DNA of 64,000 bases. It comes from Chthonomonas sp035294505. Lineage in GTDB: Bacteria > Armatimonadota > Chthonomonadetes > Chthonomonadales > Chthonomonadaceae. How positions within the stretch are numbered: position 1 is the first letter of the stretch; each line of letters begins with the position of its first letter. Position numbers and translations under genes: made by a program. Below are positions 35,251-44,492 of the stretch, one piece after another. Below the pieces are notes generated by a model. That model saw nothing but the letters and a program-made list of their open reading frames with translations, was not told where the DNA came from and ran no database searches. The stretch spans positions 32,900 through 96,899 of the forward strand of contig NZ_DATGKU010000182.1 in the NCBI RefSeq assembly GCF_035294505.1, written 5' to 3'.

Positions 35251-36510
35251 TTTTAAGCTCCAGCCACACGCGTCCGAGAGAGCTTTGCAGATGGTGAGGC
35301 CTAGTCCGTTACCGCCTGTAGCCGTGTTTCGGGAGCTATCGGGCCGGTAGAAGGGTTCAGTCAGACGCTCCAACTCGCTTGGGGCGAGAGGGGTGCACTC
35401 ATTAAAAATCTCCAGTTCGGCGCCTTGAGCGGCGGGTTTCAGGGTAATTCGCACCTGGCCGCCTTCTTTCGCATATTTTATCGCATTTTCCACCAAGTTT
35501 CGCACTAGCATCTCGGCGTGGTTGGTAGGGGCAATGATCTCAAGAAACGGTGGAAGCTCCGAGTGGATTTGAAGATGACGTTTGCCCGCCAAAGCGGCAT
35601 AATGGGCAAGTTGACGTTCACAGATTTCCACAAGGTCAATAGCCTCGCCGGAGGGGGTAGGGGCCATCTCGATGCGGTTTAATAGCAGGAGATCGCGCAC
35701 CAGCGCCGTGAGGCGCCGTGTTTGAGTGAGCGCCTCTTCCACGTAGACGCGATATTCTGTCTCGCTGCGTGGACGCTGAAGGGCTAGTTCCAGATGGCCG
35801 GAAAGCGCTTGGAGAGGCGTTCGCAATTCATGAGAGACGGCAGCATAGAAACGCCCGCGAGCTGCCGCCGATTCGGCCAGGCGGTCGAGTAGGCCGTTAA
35901 GTGTGGCCACAAGCTCGACGATCTCGACGTCTTTTGAGGGGGCTGTGAGATGGACGCGCATACGCTCTACCGATGCCGAACGGGCTTGTCCCGCCAACCG
36001 ACCAATGGGCGAAAGCGTACGGCCCACCAAAAGCCACGCGCCACCGGTTACAGCGAGGAAGATAAAGAGGCTCAATACAATTAAGGTTAGCGCTAAACGT
36101 TCTTGGGAGCGCTCGTGCTTAAGCCAGGGCAGCCCGATGACGATGGTATCGGAGCCAAAGCGAAACGACGTTCCTCGCCAATCATCCCGATCTCCCCAGG
36201 GCCAAACCGGCATTTGCGAGGTGGAGGTCCAAACAAGTTTGCCGTGCGAATTCAGCATTTGCAAGGCGATATTCTCTTCTGTCAGGTCACGCTCCTGTTC
36301 GGTAAGCTCGTAGAGGGTGGTCTCGTTGGGCTGTAGGTGAGCTAGCTCGTGCTGTACCTTTTTCGCTGCCGTTTGTAGGAGAATGTCGGCACTGCGTTCC
36401 ATGGCGATACGTGAGTAGCGAATGAGAACGTAGCAGGCGATGAGCAAAAGAATGGCGGTGGCCGCGGAAAACACGAGGGTCATGCGCCATCGCATCGAGT
36501 TAAAAAGCAT
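35200..36510 (-). CDS. Membrane sensor histidine kinase (two-component, OmpR-partner type)
   Basis: The 436-residue kinase has two membrane helices (about residues 10-30 and 140-162) flanking a short periplasmic sensor, then a HAMP-like segment. The H-box A-V-S-H-E-L-R-T-P-L-Q-A, N-box N-L-V-E-N-A-I-K-Y and G-box G-N-G-L-G-L-T-I all carry their key residues. It autophosphorylates on the H-box His and should pass phosphate to the adjacent regulator, which ends three bases upstream. GGAGGG lies eight bases before the ATG. The periplasmic domain gives no clue to the stimulus. Its 3' end overlaps the AddB-like gene tail by 51 bases on the opposite strand. Confidence 0.92.
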   Translation of the reverse strand: MLFNSMRWRMTLVFSAATAILLLIACYVLIRYSRIAMERSADILLQTAAKKVQHELAHLQPNETTLYELTEQERDLTEENIALQMLNSHGKLVWTSTSQMPVWPWGDRDDWRGTSFRFGSDTIVIGLPWLKHERSQERLALTLIVLSLFIFLAVTGGAWLLVGRTLSPIGRLAGQARSASVERMRVHLTAPSKDVEIVELVATLNGLLDRLAESAAARGRFYAAVSHELRTPLQALSGHLELALQRPRSETEYRVYVEEALTQTRRLTALVRDLLLLNRIEMAPTPSGEAIDLVEICERQLAHYAALAGKRHLQIHSELPPFLEIIAPTNHAEMLVRNLVENAIKYAKEGGQVRITLKPAAQGAELEIFNECTPLAPSELERLTEPFYRPDSSRNTATGGNGLGLTICKALSDACGWSLKLGSAPTGFLCRVLFPC

Positions 36511-36513
36511 GAG

Positions 36514-37179
36514 TTAGCCCTCCAGACGGTAGCCCACACCACGTACCGTGTGAATAAGTGGGCGGGCGAAGCCGCGATCAATCTTACTTCGCAAGTAACT
36601 TATATACACATCCAGTACATTGTCATTGCCTTCAAAGTCGTACTGCCAAACATGTTCCAGAATCATCAAGCGTGTTACCACGCGCCCTGCATTCCGCATG
36701 AGATATTCCAAGAGGGCGAACTCCGTCATAGAAAGATGGATGGTTTTTCCCTGACGGCAGACTTTTCGGGTGGCCGGGTCTAGAGTGAGATCGGCGACAC
36801 GAAGCACCGGTGGACTGGAGGTGCCACGACGCAGAAGGGCACGGACTCGCGCCAACAGTTCCCCGATTTGGCAGGGCTTCACGATGTAGTCATCGGCGCC
36901 GCTATCGAGGCCTTCAATTTTGTCTTCTAGCGTGTCGCGCGCGGTGATGATGAGGATGGGGGTGGTAACGGAGGCCGCACGCAACTCCTTACACAGAGTG
37001 AAGCCATCTTTGCGAGGCAGCATTACGTCGAGGAGGATGAGATCGAAGGCGATGTTGACGGCCAAGCGAAGTGCGGTCTCTCCATCCTCCACAACCTGTG
37101 TGGTGTAGCCGGCTTCGTTAAGCGCTTGCTGTAGAAAGCGGGCGACGCTCTTATCGTCTTCTACGATCAGGATATTCAT
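36514..37179 (-). CDS. OmpR/PhoB-type response regulator
   Basis: The 221-residue regulator has a receiver domain with acidic pocket E-D-D (residues 7-9), phospho-acceptor D51 in L-L-L-D-V-M-L-P, T in I-T-A-R and K in V-K-P. A C-terminal winged helix (S-M-T-E-F-A-L-L-E-Y-L, V-W-Q-Y-D-F, V-R-G-V-G-Y-R-L) follows. The residue after V-K-P is Cys where Phe is usual. It is encoded just upstream of its kinase with a three-base gap. The YVTN-propeller gene lies 61 bases upstream on the same strand, so all three may be co-transcribed. Targets are unknown; the envelope genes nearby are candidates only by position. Confidence 0.93.
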   Translation of the reverse strand: MNILIVEDDKSVARFLQQALNEAGYTTQVVEDGETALRLAVNIAFDLILLDVMLPRKDGFTLCKELRAASVTTPILIITARDTLEDKIEGLDSGADDYIVKPCQIGELLARVRALLRRGTSSPPVLRVADLTLDPATRKVCRQGKTIHLSMTEFALLEYLMRNAGRVVTRLMILEHVWQYDFEGNDNVLDVYISYLRSKIDRGFARPLIHTVRGVGYRLEG

Positions 37180-37240
37180 CGGCGTGGTCTTGCGCGTTTT
37201 GTGCTAGAGGTTTTATACCCTTCTTTATGACATCTTTTCT

Positions 37241-38251
37241 TCAATTCTCGTGGAGAATGCGAAGGACGGCACGCCCGTTTACATTCTGCAGCGGCAGGTA
37301 GACTTCTCGCGTTTGTGGGTTTACCGCTATACTATGGGCACGGTATGCTAGATAGGCTAGACCCAGCTTGTGAAGCGTGGTGCCTTCCACCTGGAAAACA
37401 GCGAGCACACCGCTTTCGCTTGCCACGTAAAGGCGACGAAGCGATGGGTCGAACGCAAGAACATCTGGGTCTTGGCCTACAGAGAAAACCGATGGCAGGA
37501 AACGCTTGGTCTTCAAAGAGAAGACAGCAAGTTTTGCGTTGCCTTCGCAAGCCACAAAGGCCAGCATTTGGTCCGGAGCGATGAGTAGGCTGTGATCGTG
37601 TTCGCAGGAGCGCGGAATAGGATAGCGAGCAACGATCGTGTCGGTGTCTGGGTCTATCGCAACAAGCTGGTTCAATGTCTGCACGTTCACATAGACTCGA
37701 TGGTCAATCGGGTTGTATTGGCTGTTTCCTGCCTCTCCGCCGAGCGGGATGGTCTTCAAACGGCGATTCGTCTGTGTGTCTATAACGGTTTCGGTACGCC
37801 CGAATTCGTCGGATACATAGAGCTTTTTCGTTAACGGATCGTAGGCCATGCCGTCCGGATAGTCTCCGGCCGGAATGCGGGCAAGAATACGTAGAGAGCT
37901 TTCGTCTATGGCTGCCACCCTATTTTCACCGGTGGCTGAAGCGTAAATGCGTTTGATAGAGGGGACAACGAGGACGCCGTGAACAGAGGGCAGATTGGGA
38001 ATGACTGCAACCACCTTGCGCTTTTGCGTGTTAAAAACCACGACACTATCCGCCCCTAAGTGTGCGATGAAAAGCAGGTGATGGTTGGGGTCGAGGCTCT
38101 CATAATCGAAACGGCTTGTTCCTCCGGGCAGAGGGATGTCGGCAACGAATGTGAGCGGCAGTCTGGATGGGGTGGGAGTGCAGTTGCCTGCAAGGCCGGC
38201 TGCAGCTAGCCACAAGGCAAGGTGAAAGCAGGTTCTTAGAAATTTTCTCAC
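37241..38251 (-). CDS. YncE/YVTN-type beta-propeller, exported (possible lipoprotein)
   Basis: The 336-residue protein starts at GTG 38251 with GAGGAG seven bases upstream. An N-terminal hydrophobic segment ends L-A-G-N-C, which resembles a lipobox but has Asn at -1, so lipid attachment is doubtful. Seven or so YVTN-like blades follow (for example L-G-A-D-S-V-V-V-F-N, Y-V-S-D-E-F-G-R, Y-V-A-S-E-S-G-V-L-A-V-F). Such proteins are periplasmic or secreted propellers without a common enzymatic role. It precedes the two-component genes on the same strand and could act in sensing; this is inference from position. Confidence 0.8.
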   Translation of the reverse strand: MRKFLRTCFHLALWLAAAGLAGNCTPTPSRLPLTFVADIPLPGGTSRFDYESLDPNHHLLFIAHLGADSVVVFNTQKRKVVAVIPNLPSVHGVLVVPSIKRIYASATGENRVAAIDESSLRILARIPAGDYPDGMAYDPLTKKLYVSDEFGRTETVIDTQTNRRLKTIPLGGEAGNSQYNPIDHRVYVNVQTLNQLVAIDPDTDTIVARYPIPRSCEHDHSLLIAPDQMLAFVACEGNAKLAVFSLKTKRFLPSVFSVGQDPDVLAFDPSLRRLYVASESGVLAVFQVEGTTLHKLGLAYLAYRAHSIAVNPQTREVYLPLQNVNGRAVLRILHEN

Positions 38252-38318
38252 GGAAGAAGCTCCTCCTCAGCGTTTTAAGCGAGCATATCGTCACATTGCG
38301 GCGCGCTATCCGTTTTAA

Positions 38319-38334
38319 TTACAAGGTGTTGTAA
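38319..38334. promoter_or_regulatory. Inverted repeat in the divergent intergenic region
   Basis: TTACAA and TTGTAA form a perfect 6-bp inverted repeat with a four-base spacer, between the divergently transcribed propeller and FecR/DUF6600 genes. It is a candidate operator, for example for the adjacent OmpR-type regulator. Confidence 0.3.
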
Positions 38335-38501
38335 ATAAGCGCCCTCGATGAGGTCGCTTTTGGCACACGGTGTTATGGTACAGACTTCAGATCGAAATAC
38401 GGAGAGGAAGACGCACCGGTGCCCTAGAGAACGCTAATGTAGTCGTGTTGTTGGATACTTCTTAGGGCAGGTCGGCCGAAAGGTCGAAGAGGTGAAGGAA
38501 A

Positions 38502-40991
38502 ATGAGAAACAGATATTACTTTATGGCTATGATCACGCTGTTGCTCGCTACGGGGATCACGATGTTGGGTCGTGCCGCGCAAGCGCAAGATGATGACCAA
38601 GGTTATCGCATCCGAGAAAACGGCTCAAGCGCTTTTACTCCTTCTACTCCCCCTGAGGCTTCGCCGTCTCCTTCCGAACAGGGTGAGGCTGGGGCTGTGC
38701 GCCTTGCGCGCTTCTCTTATGTGGAAGGCAACGTAACGTGGCGTCCTGGCCCCTCTACCGACTGGAGTTACGCCTCGGTGAATCTGCCCATGAGGCAGGG
38801 GGCACAGGTATGGGTAACGGATGGAGGCCGTGCAGAGATTCAGTTTGATGATGGCAGCCTATTAAGGTTAGGAGGAGGCGCTCTCGCGACACTACAGACC
38901 CTCTACAGCGATTCACAAGGGGAGTTTACCCAGATCGTTTTAACCAACGGGCTGGCAACCATGGTAACGCGCCACGCCTACTCTATCTACCAAATAGACA
39001 CCCCGGACGCCTCGGTTAAAGTCAACGAAAAGGCACGTGTTCGCGTTGGGGTTGGAGACGGTGTGGAGGTTTGTGTGCAAGAGGGACGCGCAGTTTTAGA
39101 CGGGGAGCAAGGCGAGGCGGAACTGCGTGCAGGGGACTACGTTTTTTTGCAAAGCATAGATAGCCCGTACAATGTTCGCCTAGCTCCTCCTGAAGATGAG
39201 TGGGATCTTTGGAACGATCATCGTGATCGAGTGATGTTGTACGGTGCGCATCACCTACCTCCTAACATCGGCCTGGTGGCCGGCGATTTAGACAACTACG
39301 GCGATTGGCGCTATACGCCCAATTACGGTTATGTTTGGTGCCCTCACGTCGAGCGCGCGGACTGGCGTCCCTACTGCGACGGGCACTGGGTGTGGGTTGT
39401 GCCTTTTGGCTGGACATGGGTTTCTGACGAGCCGTGGGGATGGGCGCCCTATCACTACGGCACGTGGGTTTATGAGTCGTTCGGTTGGGCATGGGTGCCC
39501 GGCCCGGCATGTCAATATTGGCAGCCGGCTGTGGTAGACTTCAGCGTCTGTGAAGACCGCGTGATCTGGGCACCGCTCGCACCTGAGGAGGTACGCTATC
39601 CAAGCACGCTAACCATCGCGTTTGCCCATGGCGATTGGTTTACCTACTTCTCCATCGCACAGGCAGCCGTCTACTATCCGGTGGCCTCCTCCTATTGTGC
39701 GCCACGACCTTTCGATACGGCCTATGTGAATCAGGTAACCTATGTCAACAATGTAACGAATATAACGAATATCAATGAAGCTCCTCCGGGGGTACCCCTG
39801 ACAGCTTTTCAGCGGTTCCAGCAGACGACGGAGTACTATGCAGCGACGCATCTGAATCGGGGCAGTGTGCTCTTTATTCCGCGCAACGCGCGTCGAGCGC
39901 CAGGGGCTACCTACGCCACGCTCGCCGCATTCCGCGAGGCAAGTGCCTATCGCCCGCTGCCACCTTCTGAGGCCGATCTCTTCACCAGAGGCCGAGCACC
40001 GGAGGCCGACCAAAGCGTAGAACCGATTGCTGGCCCGCCGAGTTTGTTGCCTACACCGCTCTCTTTTACCCCCGTGCGCTCGCGCATGCCACTTGTCACA
40101 CCGCCGGCGGCATTGCAGACACGGGCGGTATTTCATGCTCCGAACCCCTCGATGCGAGGGCGCGTTGCCACCGAGCCGGCGTCGCCCACAGCCTCTTCGC
40201 GCGTTTTGCCACCTCCCATTCGTGCGCGTGGTGGCAACTCTGATCTGTCGGAGTTCTCTCCCTCACGTTCCAGGGACTTCGTTGCGCGGACGCCTAGCCC
40301 AACAGAAAACAGACCGGCAGTGCCGCGTACGCTAACGCCGTCTACGGTGGGGCCATCGTACCCATCCTATCTCACGAATCGGCGAGCACCGGATCGCATA
40401 GGTCATCCTGAGACAACGGAGAATGGGGCGGCCAATGCAGCCGCTTTGGCCCGGCGTGAGCTAGGCTTTACACCAGGCAGACCGATTCAAAGCGGCCAGC
40501 AGCAGCCTTTCCTGCCTTCAGAACGTCGCGACCGGCCCGGCGTGGGGAGGTTCCCAAACAGGCCGCTCTACGAGCCGAATAGCCCGAATACGCCCGCGCC
40601 GCGCTTTACTCCCACTCCGCAGTGGCCTGGAAACCCGCCCCAACAACCCATCGGGCGTGGCGCACCTCCGCGTACGGTTCCTTATACTCCCGCACCGTTC
40701 CACGATGATCGGGGTGTGCCCGCATATACACCGCATCCGGTGCAGCCGGCGTGGAACCCACCCTCTATGCCACCACGACGCGAGGCCCCTTATGTGCCGC
40801 CGCCTGCACCACAGCCTCCTGTCTACCATGCGTCGCCGCCTCCACCTCAACCCGCGCCACAGCCTCCTGTCTATCATGCGCCTCCTCCTCCACCTCAACC
40901 CGCGCCACATGTTGCGCCGAGCAGCCCTAGTGGCGGGGAAAACCATGGGAGCAGTGGCTCCGGCACATCGAGAGATCGCCCAAAGCGCTAG
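38502..40991 (+). CDS. Exported FecR-domain protein with Trp-rich DUF6600 region and Pro-rich tail
   Basis: The 829-residue protein has a signal peptide ending A-Q-A/Q at about residue 29 and a FecR-like domain at about 65-210 (G-N-V-T-W-R-P, F-D-D-G-S-L-L-R-L, Y-Q-I-D-T-P-D-A-S-V). A Trp/Tyr-rich repeat region follows at about 265-340, with Y-G-D-W-R-Y, Y-G-Y-V-W-C-P, W-R-P-Y-C-D-G-H-W and G-W-A-P-Y-H-Y-G-T-W, typical of DUF6600. Beyond about 450 it is a low-complexity Pro/Arg/Ala sequence with tandem P-P-V-Y-H-A-P-P-P repeats at the C-terminus. A periplasmic or envelope-spanning structural role is likely. GAAGGA sits four bases before the ATG. Confidence 0.82.
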   Translation: MRNRYYFMAMITLLLATGITMLGRAAQAQDDDQGYRIRENGSSAFTPSTPPEASPSPSEQGEAGAVRLARFSYVEGNVTWRPGPSTDWSYASVNLPMRQGAQVWVTDGGRAEIQFDDGSLLRLGGGALATLQTLYSDSQGEFTQIVLTNGLATMVTRHAYSIYQIDTPDASVKVNEKARVRVGVGDGVEVCVQEGRAVLDGEQGEAELRAGDYVFLQSIDSPYNVRLAPPEDEWDLWNDHRDRVMLYGAHHLPPNIGLVAGDLDNYGDWRYTPNYGYVWCPHVERADWRPYCDGHWVWVVPFGWTWVSDEPWGWAPYHYGTWVYESFGWAWVPGPACQYWQPAVVDFSVCEDRVIWAPLAPEEVRYPSTLTIAFAHGDWFTYFSIAQAAVYYPVASSYCAPRPFDTAYVNQVTYVNNVTNITNINEAPPGVPLTAFQRFQQTTEYYAATHLNRGSVLFIPRNARRAPGATYATLAAFREASAYRPLPPSEADLFTRGRAPEADQSVEPIAGPPSLLPTPLSFTPVRSRMPLVTPPAALQTRAVFHAPNPSMRGRVATEPASPTASSRVLPPPIRARGGNSDLSEFSPSRSRDFVARTPSPTENRPAVPRTLTPSTVGPSYPSYLTNRRAPDRIGHPETTENGAANAAALARRELGFTPGRPIQSGQQQPFLPSERRDRPGVGRFPNRPLYEPNSPNTPAPRFTPTPQWPGNPPQQPIGRGAPPRTVPYTPAPFHDDRGVPAYTPHPVQPAWNPPSMPPRREAPYVPPPAPQPPVYHASPPPPQPAPQPPVYHAPPPPPQPAPHVAPSSPSGGENHGSSGSGTSRDRPKR

Positions 40992-41050
40992 CTCGGAGAT
41001 GAGGTACCGACGCAGGAAGCAGCAGAGAATGTGCTACACTAAACATAACA

Positions 41051-41077
41051 ACCCTCCCACCGGAACGATGGGAGGGT
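41051..41077 (+). other. 9-bp hairpin in the leader of the small exported protein gene
   Basis: ACCCTCCCA (41051-41059) pairs with TGGGAGGGT (41069-41077) across a nine-base loop, just before the AAGGAGG of the next gene. It lacks a T run, so it is either a processed 3' end of the FecR-protein mRNA or a leader stem affecting translation. Confidence 0.4.
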
Positions 41078-41096
41078 AAGACAAGGAGGTAAAACT

Positions 41097-41525
41097 ATGA
41101 AGCGCCATGTCAATAAAGCCACTATCATGCTCGTGTTGCTCTGCTTTTCCGCGGGTATGGTCAGCGCCGATATTCTCGGCTCGCTGCTGAAAGCGGGTGG
41201 AGTGGCTTTGATCATCGGCAAATTTGGGCCACAAATCAACAGTGCCATCAACCATCTCACACGCACGCCCCAAAATAACCCCACTTATGCCACCAAGGTG
41301 GTGCCGGTTATTTCTGCCGGTGACGGCACCGAGGTGGGCGGTGTGCAGGTGATGGGGCCGCGTTCAGCCGTGAATAAGGTGCAGGCCGTTGTTCAGTTTG
41401 AGGGGCGTTTCAGTTCGATTGGGCTTCGCATTCGCGGGCTTGTTCCCGTAGAGACCAAGAGCATTAAGAACATCCGGCGAATACCCGGTGTGGGCATAAG
41501 CGGCCTGCTCGACATCAAGTTGTAA
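41097..41525 (+). CDS. Small exported protein of unknown function
   Basis: The 142-residue product has a signal peptide (M-K-R-H, hydrophobic stretch, V-S-A/D at about residues 22-24), an amphipathic glycine-rich segment and a basic beta-rich C-terminal half (V-S... G-L-R-I-R-G-L-V-P-V, then G-V-G-I-S-G-L-L). No family is recognised. A strong AAGGAGG lies seven bases before the ATG, so it is well translated. It is downstream of the FecR/DUF6600 gene and ends in a terminator-like hairpin at 41556-41583, which suggests a short transcript of its own or shared with that gene. Confidence 0.7.
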   Translation: MKRHVNKATIMLVLLCFSAGMVSADILGSLLKAGGVALIIGKFGPQINSAINHLTRTPQNNPTYATKVVPVISAGDGTEVGGVQVMGPRSAVNKVQAVVQFEGRFSSIGLRIRGLVPVETKSIKNIRRIPGVGISGLLDIKL

Positions 41526-41555
41526 CTCCCTCGGTCTATCAACAGTCTCTTTATA

Positions 41556-41583
41556 ACGGCAGGCCCTAAGTCAGGTCTGCCGT
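41556..41583 (+). terminator. Terminator-like hairpin after the small exported protein gene
   Basis: ACGGCAGGCC (41556-41565) pairs with GGTCTGCCGT (41574-41583) with one G-U pair and an eight-base loop, followed after a few bases by TTTT. It sits 31 bases after the stop codon. Confidence 0.55.
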
Positions 41584-41723
41584 GCTGCTTTTCAGCATCC
41601 TCTGAACGCCGTTCTAAATGGGTAGGAATCTTTCCGAAAATGTAGGAATATAGAGCACAACAGCGTCAATTGGGTGTGCCTTCGGCCGTTCAGGCAAAAA
41701 TCCTAGCAAGTGAGGGAAAGGCT

Positions 41724-43649
41724 ATGCTTCAGAAAAGCCCTTTCGCTATCGGCAGCTTCATAGGGTCTAAGATCGCGTTCCTTATCTGCGTTGTAGGGGG
41801 GGTGCTTTGTTTGTCTCCAAGACAAGCGAAAGCGGATAGCGCTCTACGCCCCGTCCGCGTCTTTGTGGGCGGCAAGCCGTTAGAGGCCTCGACATCGCCT
41901 CTGACCGATGGTAGCGAAACCTTTGTTCCGCTCGACATCCTTACGCTGGTAGGGGCACAGGGGCATCTCAACAAACGGGGAGATGCTGTGCGGATAACCT
42001 ACGGGCATCCGATACAGGAAGCCGAGCTTGCCGTTGCGCGACCGGAGGGAAAACCTATGTTGGCGCTCTCCGACCTAGCCCGCCTGCTTCCCGCCGATAT
42101 TCTTACGGTAGATAGCCATGCCAATGGGGCGTTGAACGCGACAAGCTTCGACGAAGTTTATCTGTTGGCGCGTGTAACCGATGTGCGCTTACAGCAGGGG
42201 GCCATACGCTTTACCACCTCCTTTCCTGTGCCCTATCAGGTGCGTATGATAGATGAGGATGGTCAGCGGGTGGGCTATGTGGACTGCCTTGGTGCGAAGC
42301 TAGCTCCTGATTTGCTGAATCAGACCCTGCCCGACGATGACCCGCAGACGCAAAACTTACGGGTGGGGCAGTTCAAGCCCGACGTAGTGCGCGTGGCGGT
42401 GAATCTGCCCTTGAGCCTACGGGTACGTGCAGGGGATGGACAGGCCGATGCCGAAGGGCAGGTTATCGTCGTGTTGTGGAAAGACCCAAAAGGAGCGGCG
42501 AAGATGGCTGCAATGGCGAATACCGGTGGCACTGCGAAACCCCAAGGCCCCGGAGGGCTACAGGTGCCGACGACGCCGGGGGGAGAGAGCACGGCCGCCC
42601 CGTCGAACGAATCGGCCACTAGTCCTGCGGTAAACCAAACAGGGGCGGCCACCGAAGGGGCGGGGGAAGGGAACAGTCCTGCAAATCCGAATGCTCCCAC
42701 GGCAACAAAGTTCGTCCAGATTCAACGCATTGTATTTGAACCGGACAACGATCAAAGCGCCACGCTTCGGATATTTACAACGGGGCCTTTGCAGCCTTCT
42801 ATTCGCTACACGGAGGACGGTGGGTTACAGCTGGACTTGCCCGGTGCCGTTTTGGCCCTCACCGATTCGACCCAAGCCGATCAAAGCTTCCGGCATCCTC
42901 TATTAACCGAAGTGCAAGCCATTGCCCTCGATCAGACGCCTCCGGTGGTGCGTATCCGGTTGCGTACCCCGCGCTACGATGGGTTTGTGCTCGATCCGCG
43001 AGCCGATCAGGTGGTTTTGCGTCTACGCCTGCCGCGCAACGCGACAGGGGTCTTGGCAGATAAGCTGATTGTCGTAGACCCAGGACATGGTGGTTCTGCA
43101 ACGGGGGCAACGGCAGGCGGCTATGCCGAAAAGAACATCACCTTGGCCATTGCGCTCAAGTTACGAAGAGTTCTCGAGGCGTGCGGCGCGCGCGTGGTGT
43201 TGACGCGAGACCGAGATAGAGATGTAGACCTGTCTGCCCGGCCAGCCCTTGCGAACGCCATTCATGCCGACTTTTTCATCAGCATTCACAACGATGCCTG
43301 TAGCCATCCAGGAGAGGCATCCGGCACCACCACCTACTACCATATGGAGGACCCAAGCAGCAGGGCGTTAGCCAACTGCGTGCAACACGCTGTGGCGGCC
43401 GTAACGGGCTTGCCCAGCCGCGGCGCCCGCTCCGATAGCAGCCTCTATCAGCACGGGTTGGCCGTACTGCGTGAAAGCCAAATGCCGGCCATTCTCATTG
43501 AGGTGGCCTATATTGATAATCCGGTGGATCGGCGCAAGCTCATAGACCCAGATTTTCAAGAAAAGGTGGCCGAGGCCATCTGTCGGGGGCTGCGACTCTA
43601 CATTGAGGGGCATTCGCAGACGGCCCTGTTGCTGCCTAAAGACAGATAG
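41724..43649 (+). CDS. N-acetylmuramoyl-L-alanine amidase with AMIN domain
   Basis: From ATG 41724 (GAGGG seven bases upstream) the 641-residue protein has a signal peptide ending A-K-A/D. A copper-amine-oxidase-N-like domain (V-F-V-G-G-K-P-L-E-A, V-P-L-D-I-L) and a long Ala/Gly/Pro/Thr-rich linker follow. Next come an AMIN-type beta region and a C-terminal Amidase_3 domain. Zinc and catalytic residues are visible in D-P-G-H-G-G, Y-A-E-K-N, S-I-H-N-D-A and I-L-I-E-V-A-Y. It cleaves the peptide-glycan amide bond in the periplasm, for cell separation or wall turnover. The TTG at 41670 is rejected as a start because the signal peptide would be buried. It follows other envelope genes. Confidence 0.9.
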   Translation: MLQKSPFAIGSFIGSKIAFLICVVGGVLCLSPRQAKADSALRPVRVFVGGKPLEASTSPLTDGSETFVPLDILTLVGAQGHLNKRGDAVRITYGHPIQEAELAVARPEGKPMLALSDLARLLPADILTVDSHANGALNATSFDEVYLLARVTDVRLQQGAIRFTTSFPVPYQVRMIDEDGQRVGYVDCLGAKLAPDLLNQTLPDDDPQTQNLRVGQFKPDVVRVAVNLPLSLRVRAGDGQADAEGQVIVVLWKDPKGAAKMAAMANTGGTAKPQGPGGLQVPTTPGGESTAAPSNESATSPAVNQTGAATEGAGEGNSPANPNAPTATKFVQIQRIVFEPDNDQSATLRIFTTGPLQPSIRYTEDGGLQLDLPGAVLALTDSTQADQSFRHPLLTEVQAIALDQTPPVVRIRLRTPRYDGFVLDPRADQVVLRLRLPRNATGVLADKLIVVDPGHGGSATGATAGGYAEKNITLAIALKLRRVLEACGARVVLTRDRDRDVDLSARPALANAIHADFFISIHNDACSHPGEASGTTTYYHMEDPSSRALANCVQHAVAAVTGLPSRGARSDSSLYQHGLAVLRESQMPAILIEVAYIDNPVDRRKLIDPDFQEKVAEAICRGLRLYIEGHSQTALLLPKDR

Positions 43650-43681
43650 AGACGGCTGAATCGAATCGGTACCGAGCCTTC

Positions 43682-44410
43682 CTAAGAGCTGCGCACGGGG
43701 CGGCGGCTGTGCAGACCGCACTCCGTTTTTTGTAGTCCGGCCCAACGTCCCGCGCGTTCATCCTCCCCTTCGCGCACGGGGCGCGTGCAAGGCCAGCAGC
43801 CTATAGAGGGATAGCCACGGTCGTGGAGAGGGTTGTAGGGCACGTTATGGGTGCGAATGTAGGCCCAAACATCCTCGCGAGTCCAATTCGCCAGTGGACT
43901 TATTTTGACTAGGCCGAATTTGGAGTCCCATTCCACAATGCCGGCCTGAGCGCGGTCGGGGGTTTGATCGCGTCGAATGGCGCTTACCCACGCATCGAAG
44001 TCTTTAAGCACCTTACGAAGGGGAACGATTTTCCTTAGGCGGCAGCACTCGTCGGGATTGGTGTGATAGATCGGGCCGCCAAAACGGGCTTCCATCTGCT
44101 CAACGGTCTCTTCAGGACGCACAAAATGAACGGTAAGGCCGTAGCGCTCCTGAATGCGTTCCCTCAGGGCCAGCGTTTCTGGGAACTGGTAGCCGGTCTC
44201 AAGATTGAAGATAAAAGGAAGTTTTGCAAGAGGGCCGAATTGGGCCAGCATATCTAAGAGAACACAACCTTCTGCCCCAAAGGCGGTGGCCATGGCCAGC
44301 CTCTCTCCGTAGATTTTAACCGCCCAGGCCAGAATCTCTTGAGGGGAATGCTCTTCCAGGCAGTTACTCAAGGCGGTAAGAGCTTCACGGCTTGGTGGTG
44401 GCAGGGTCAT
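43682..44410 (-). CDS. cysH: Adenylyl-sulfate/PAPS reductase, Fe-S (thioredoxin-dependent) type
   Basis: The 242-residue enzyme has the PP-loop-like N-terminal region and the cysteines of the iron-sulphur form: C122-C123, then C205-x2-C208 in G-C-W-P-C-T-R. The catalytic C231 in K-T-E-C-G-L-H is also present. The four cluster cysteines indicate APS preference (EC 1.8.4.10) over the cluster-free PAPS enzymes. It supplies sulfite for cysteine synthesis. GAGGAG lies four bases before the ATG and a strong promoter is at 44463-44492. No other cys gene is adjacent, so its partner reductase and ATP sulfurylase are elsewhere. Confidence 0.9.
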   Translation of the reverse strand: MTLPPPSREALTALSNCLEEHSPQEILAWAVKIYGERLAMATAFGAEGCVLLDMLAQFGPLAKLPFIFNLETGYQFPETLALRERIQERYGLTVHFVRPEETVEQMEARFGGPIYHTNPDECCRLRKIVPLRKVLKDFDAWVSAIRRDQTPDRAQAGIVEWDSKFGLVKISPLANWTREDVWAYIRTHNVPYNPLHDRGYPSIGCWPCTRPVREGEDERAGRWAGLQKTECGLHSRRPVRSS

Positions 44411-44462
44411 CGTTCTCCTCTTTCTAAATCTGACTAATTCGATAAACTAACTAAGTATATGA

Positions 44463-44492
44463 AGTATATCAGAAATACGCTCTCCCTGTCAA
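44463..44492 (-). promoter_or_regulatory. Strong sigma-70 promoter of cysH with overlapping direct repeats
   Basis: TTGACA (44487-44492) and TATACT (44463-44468) are 18 bases apart. AAGTATAT occurs twice (plus-strand 44453-44460 and 44462-44469), overlapping the -10 box, as expected of an operator for a sulfur- or redox-responsive repressor. Confidence 0.55.
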
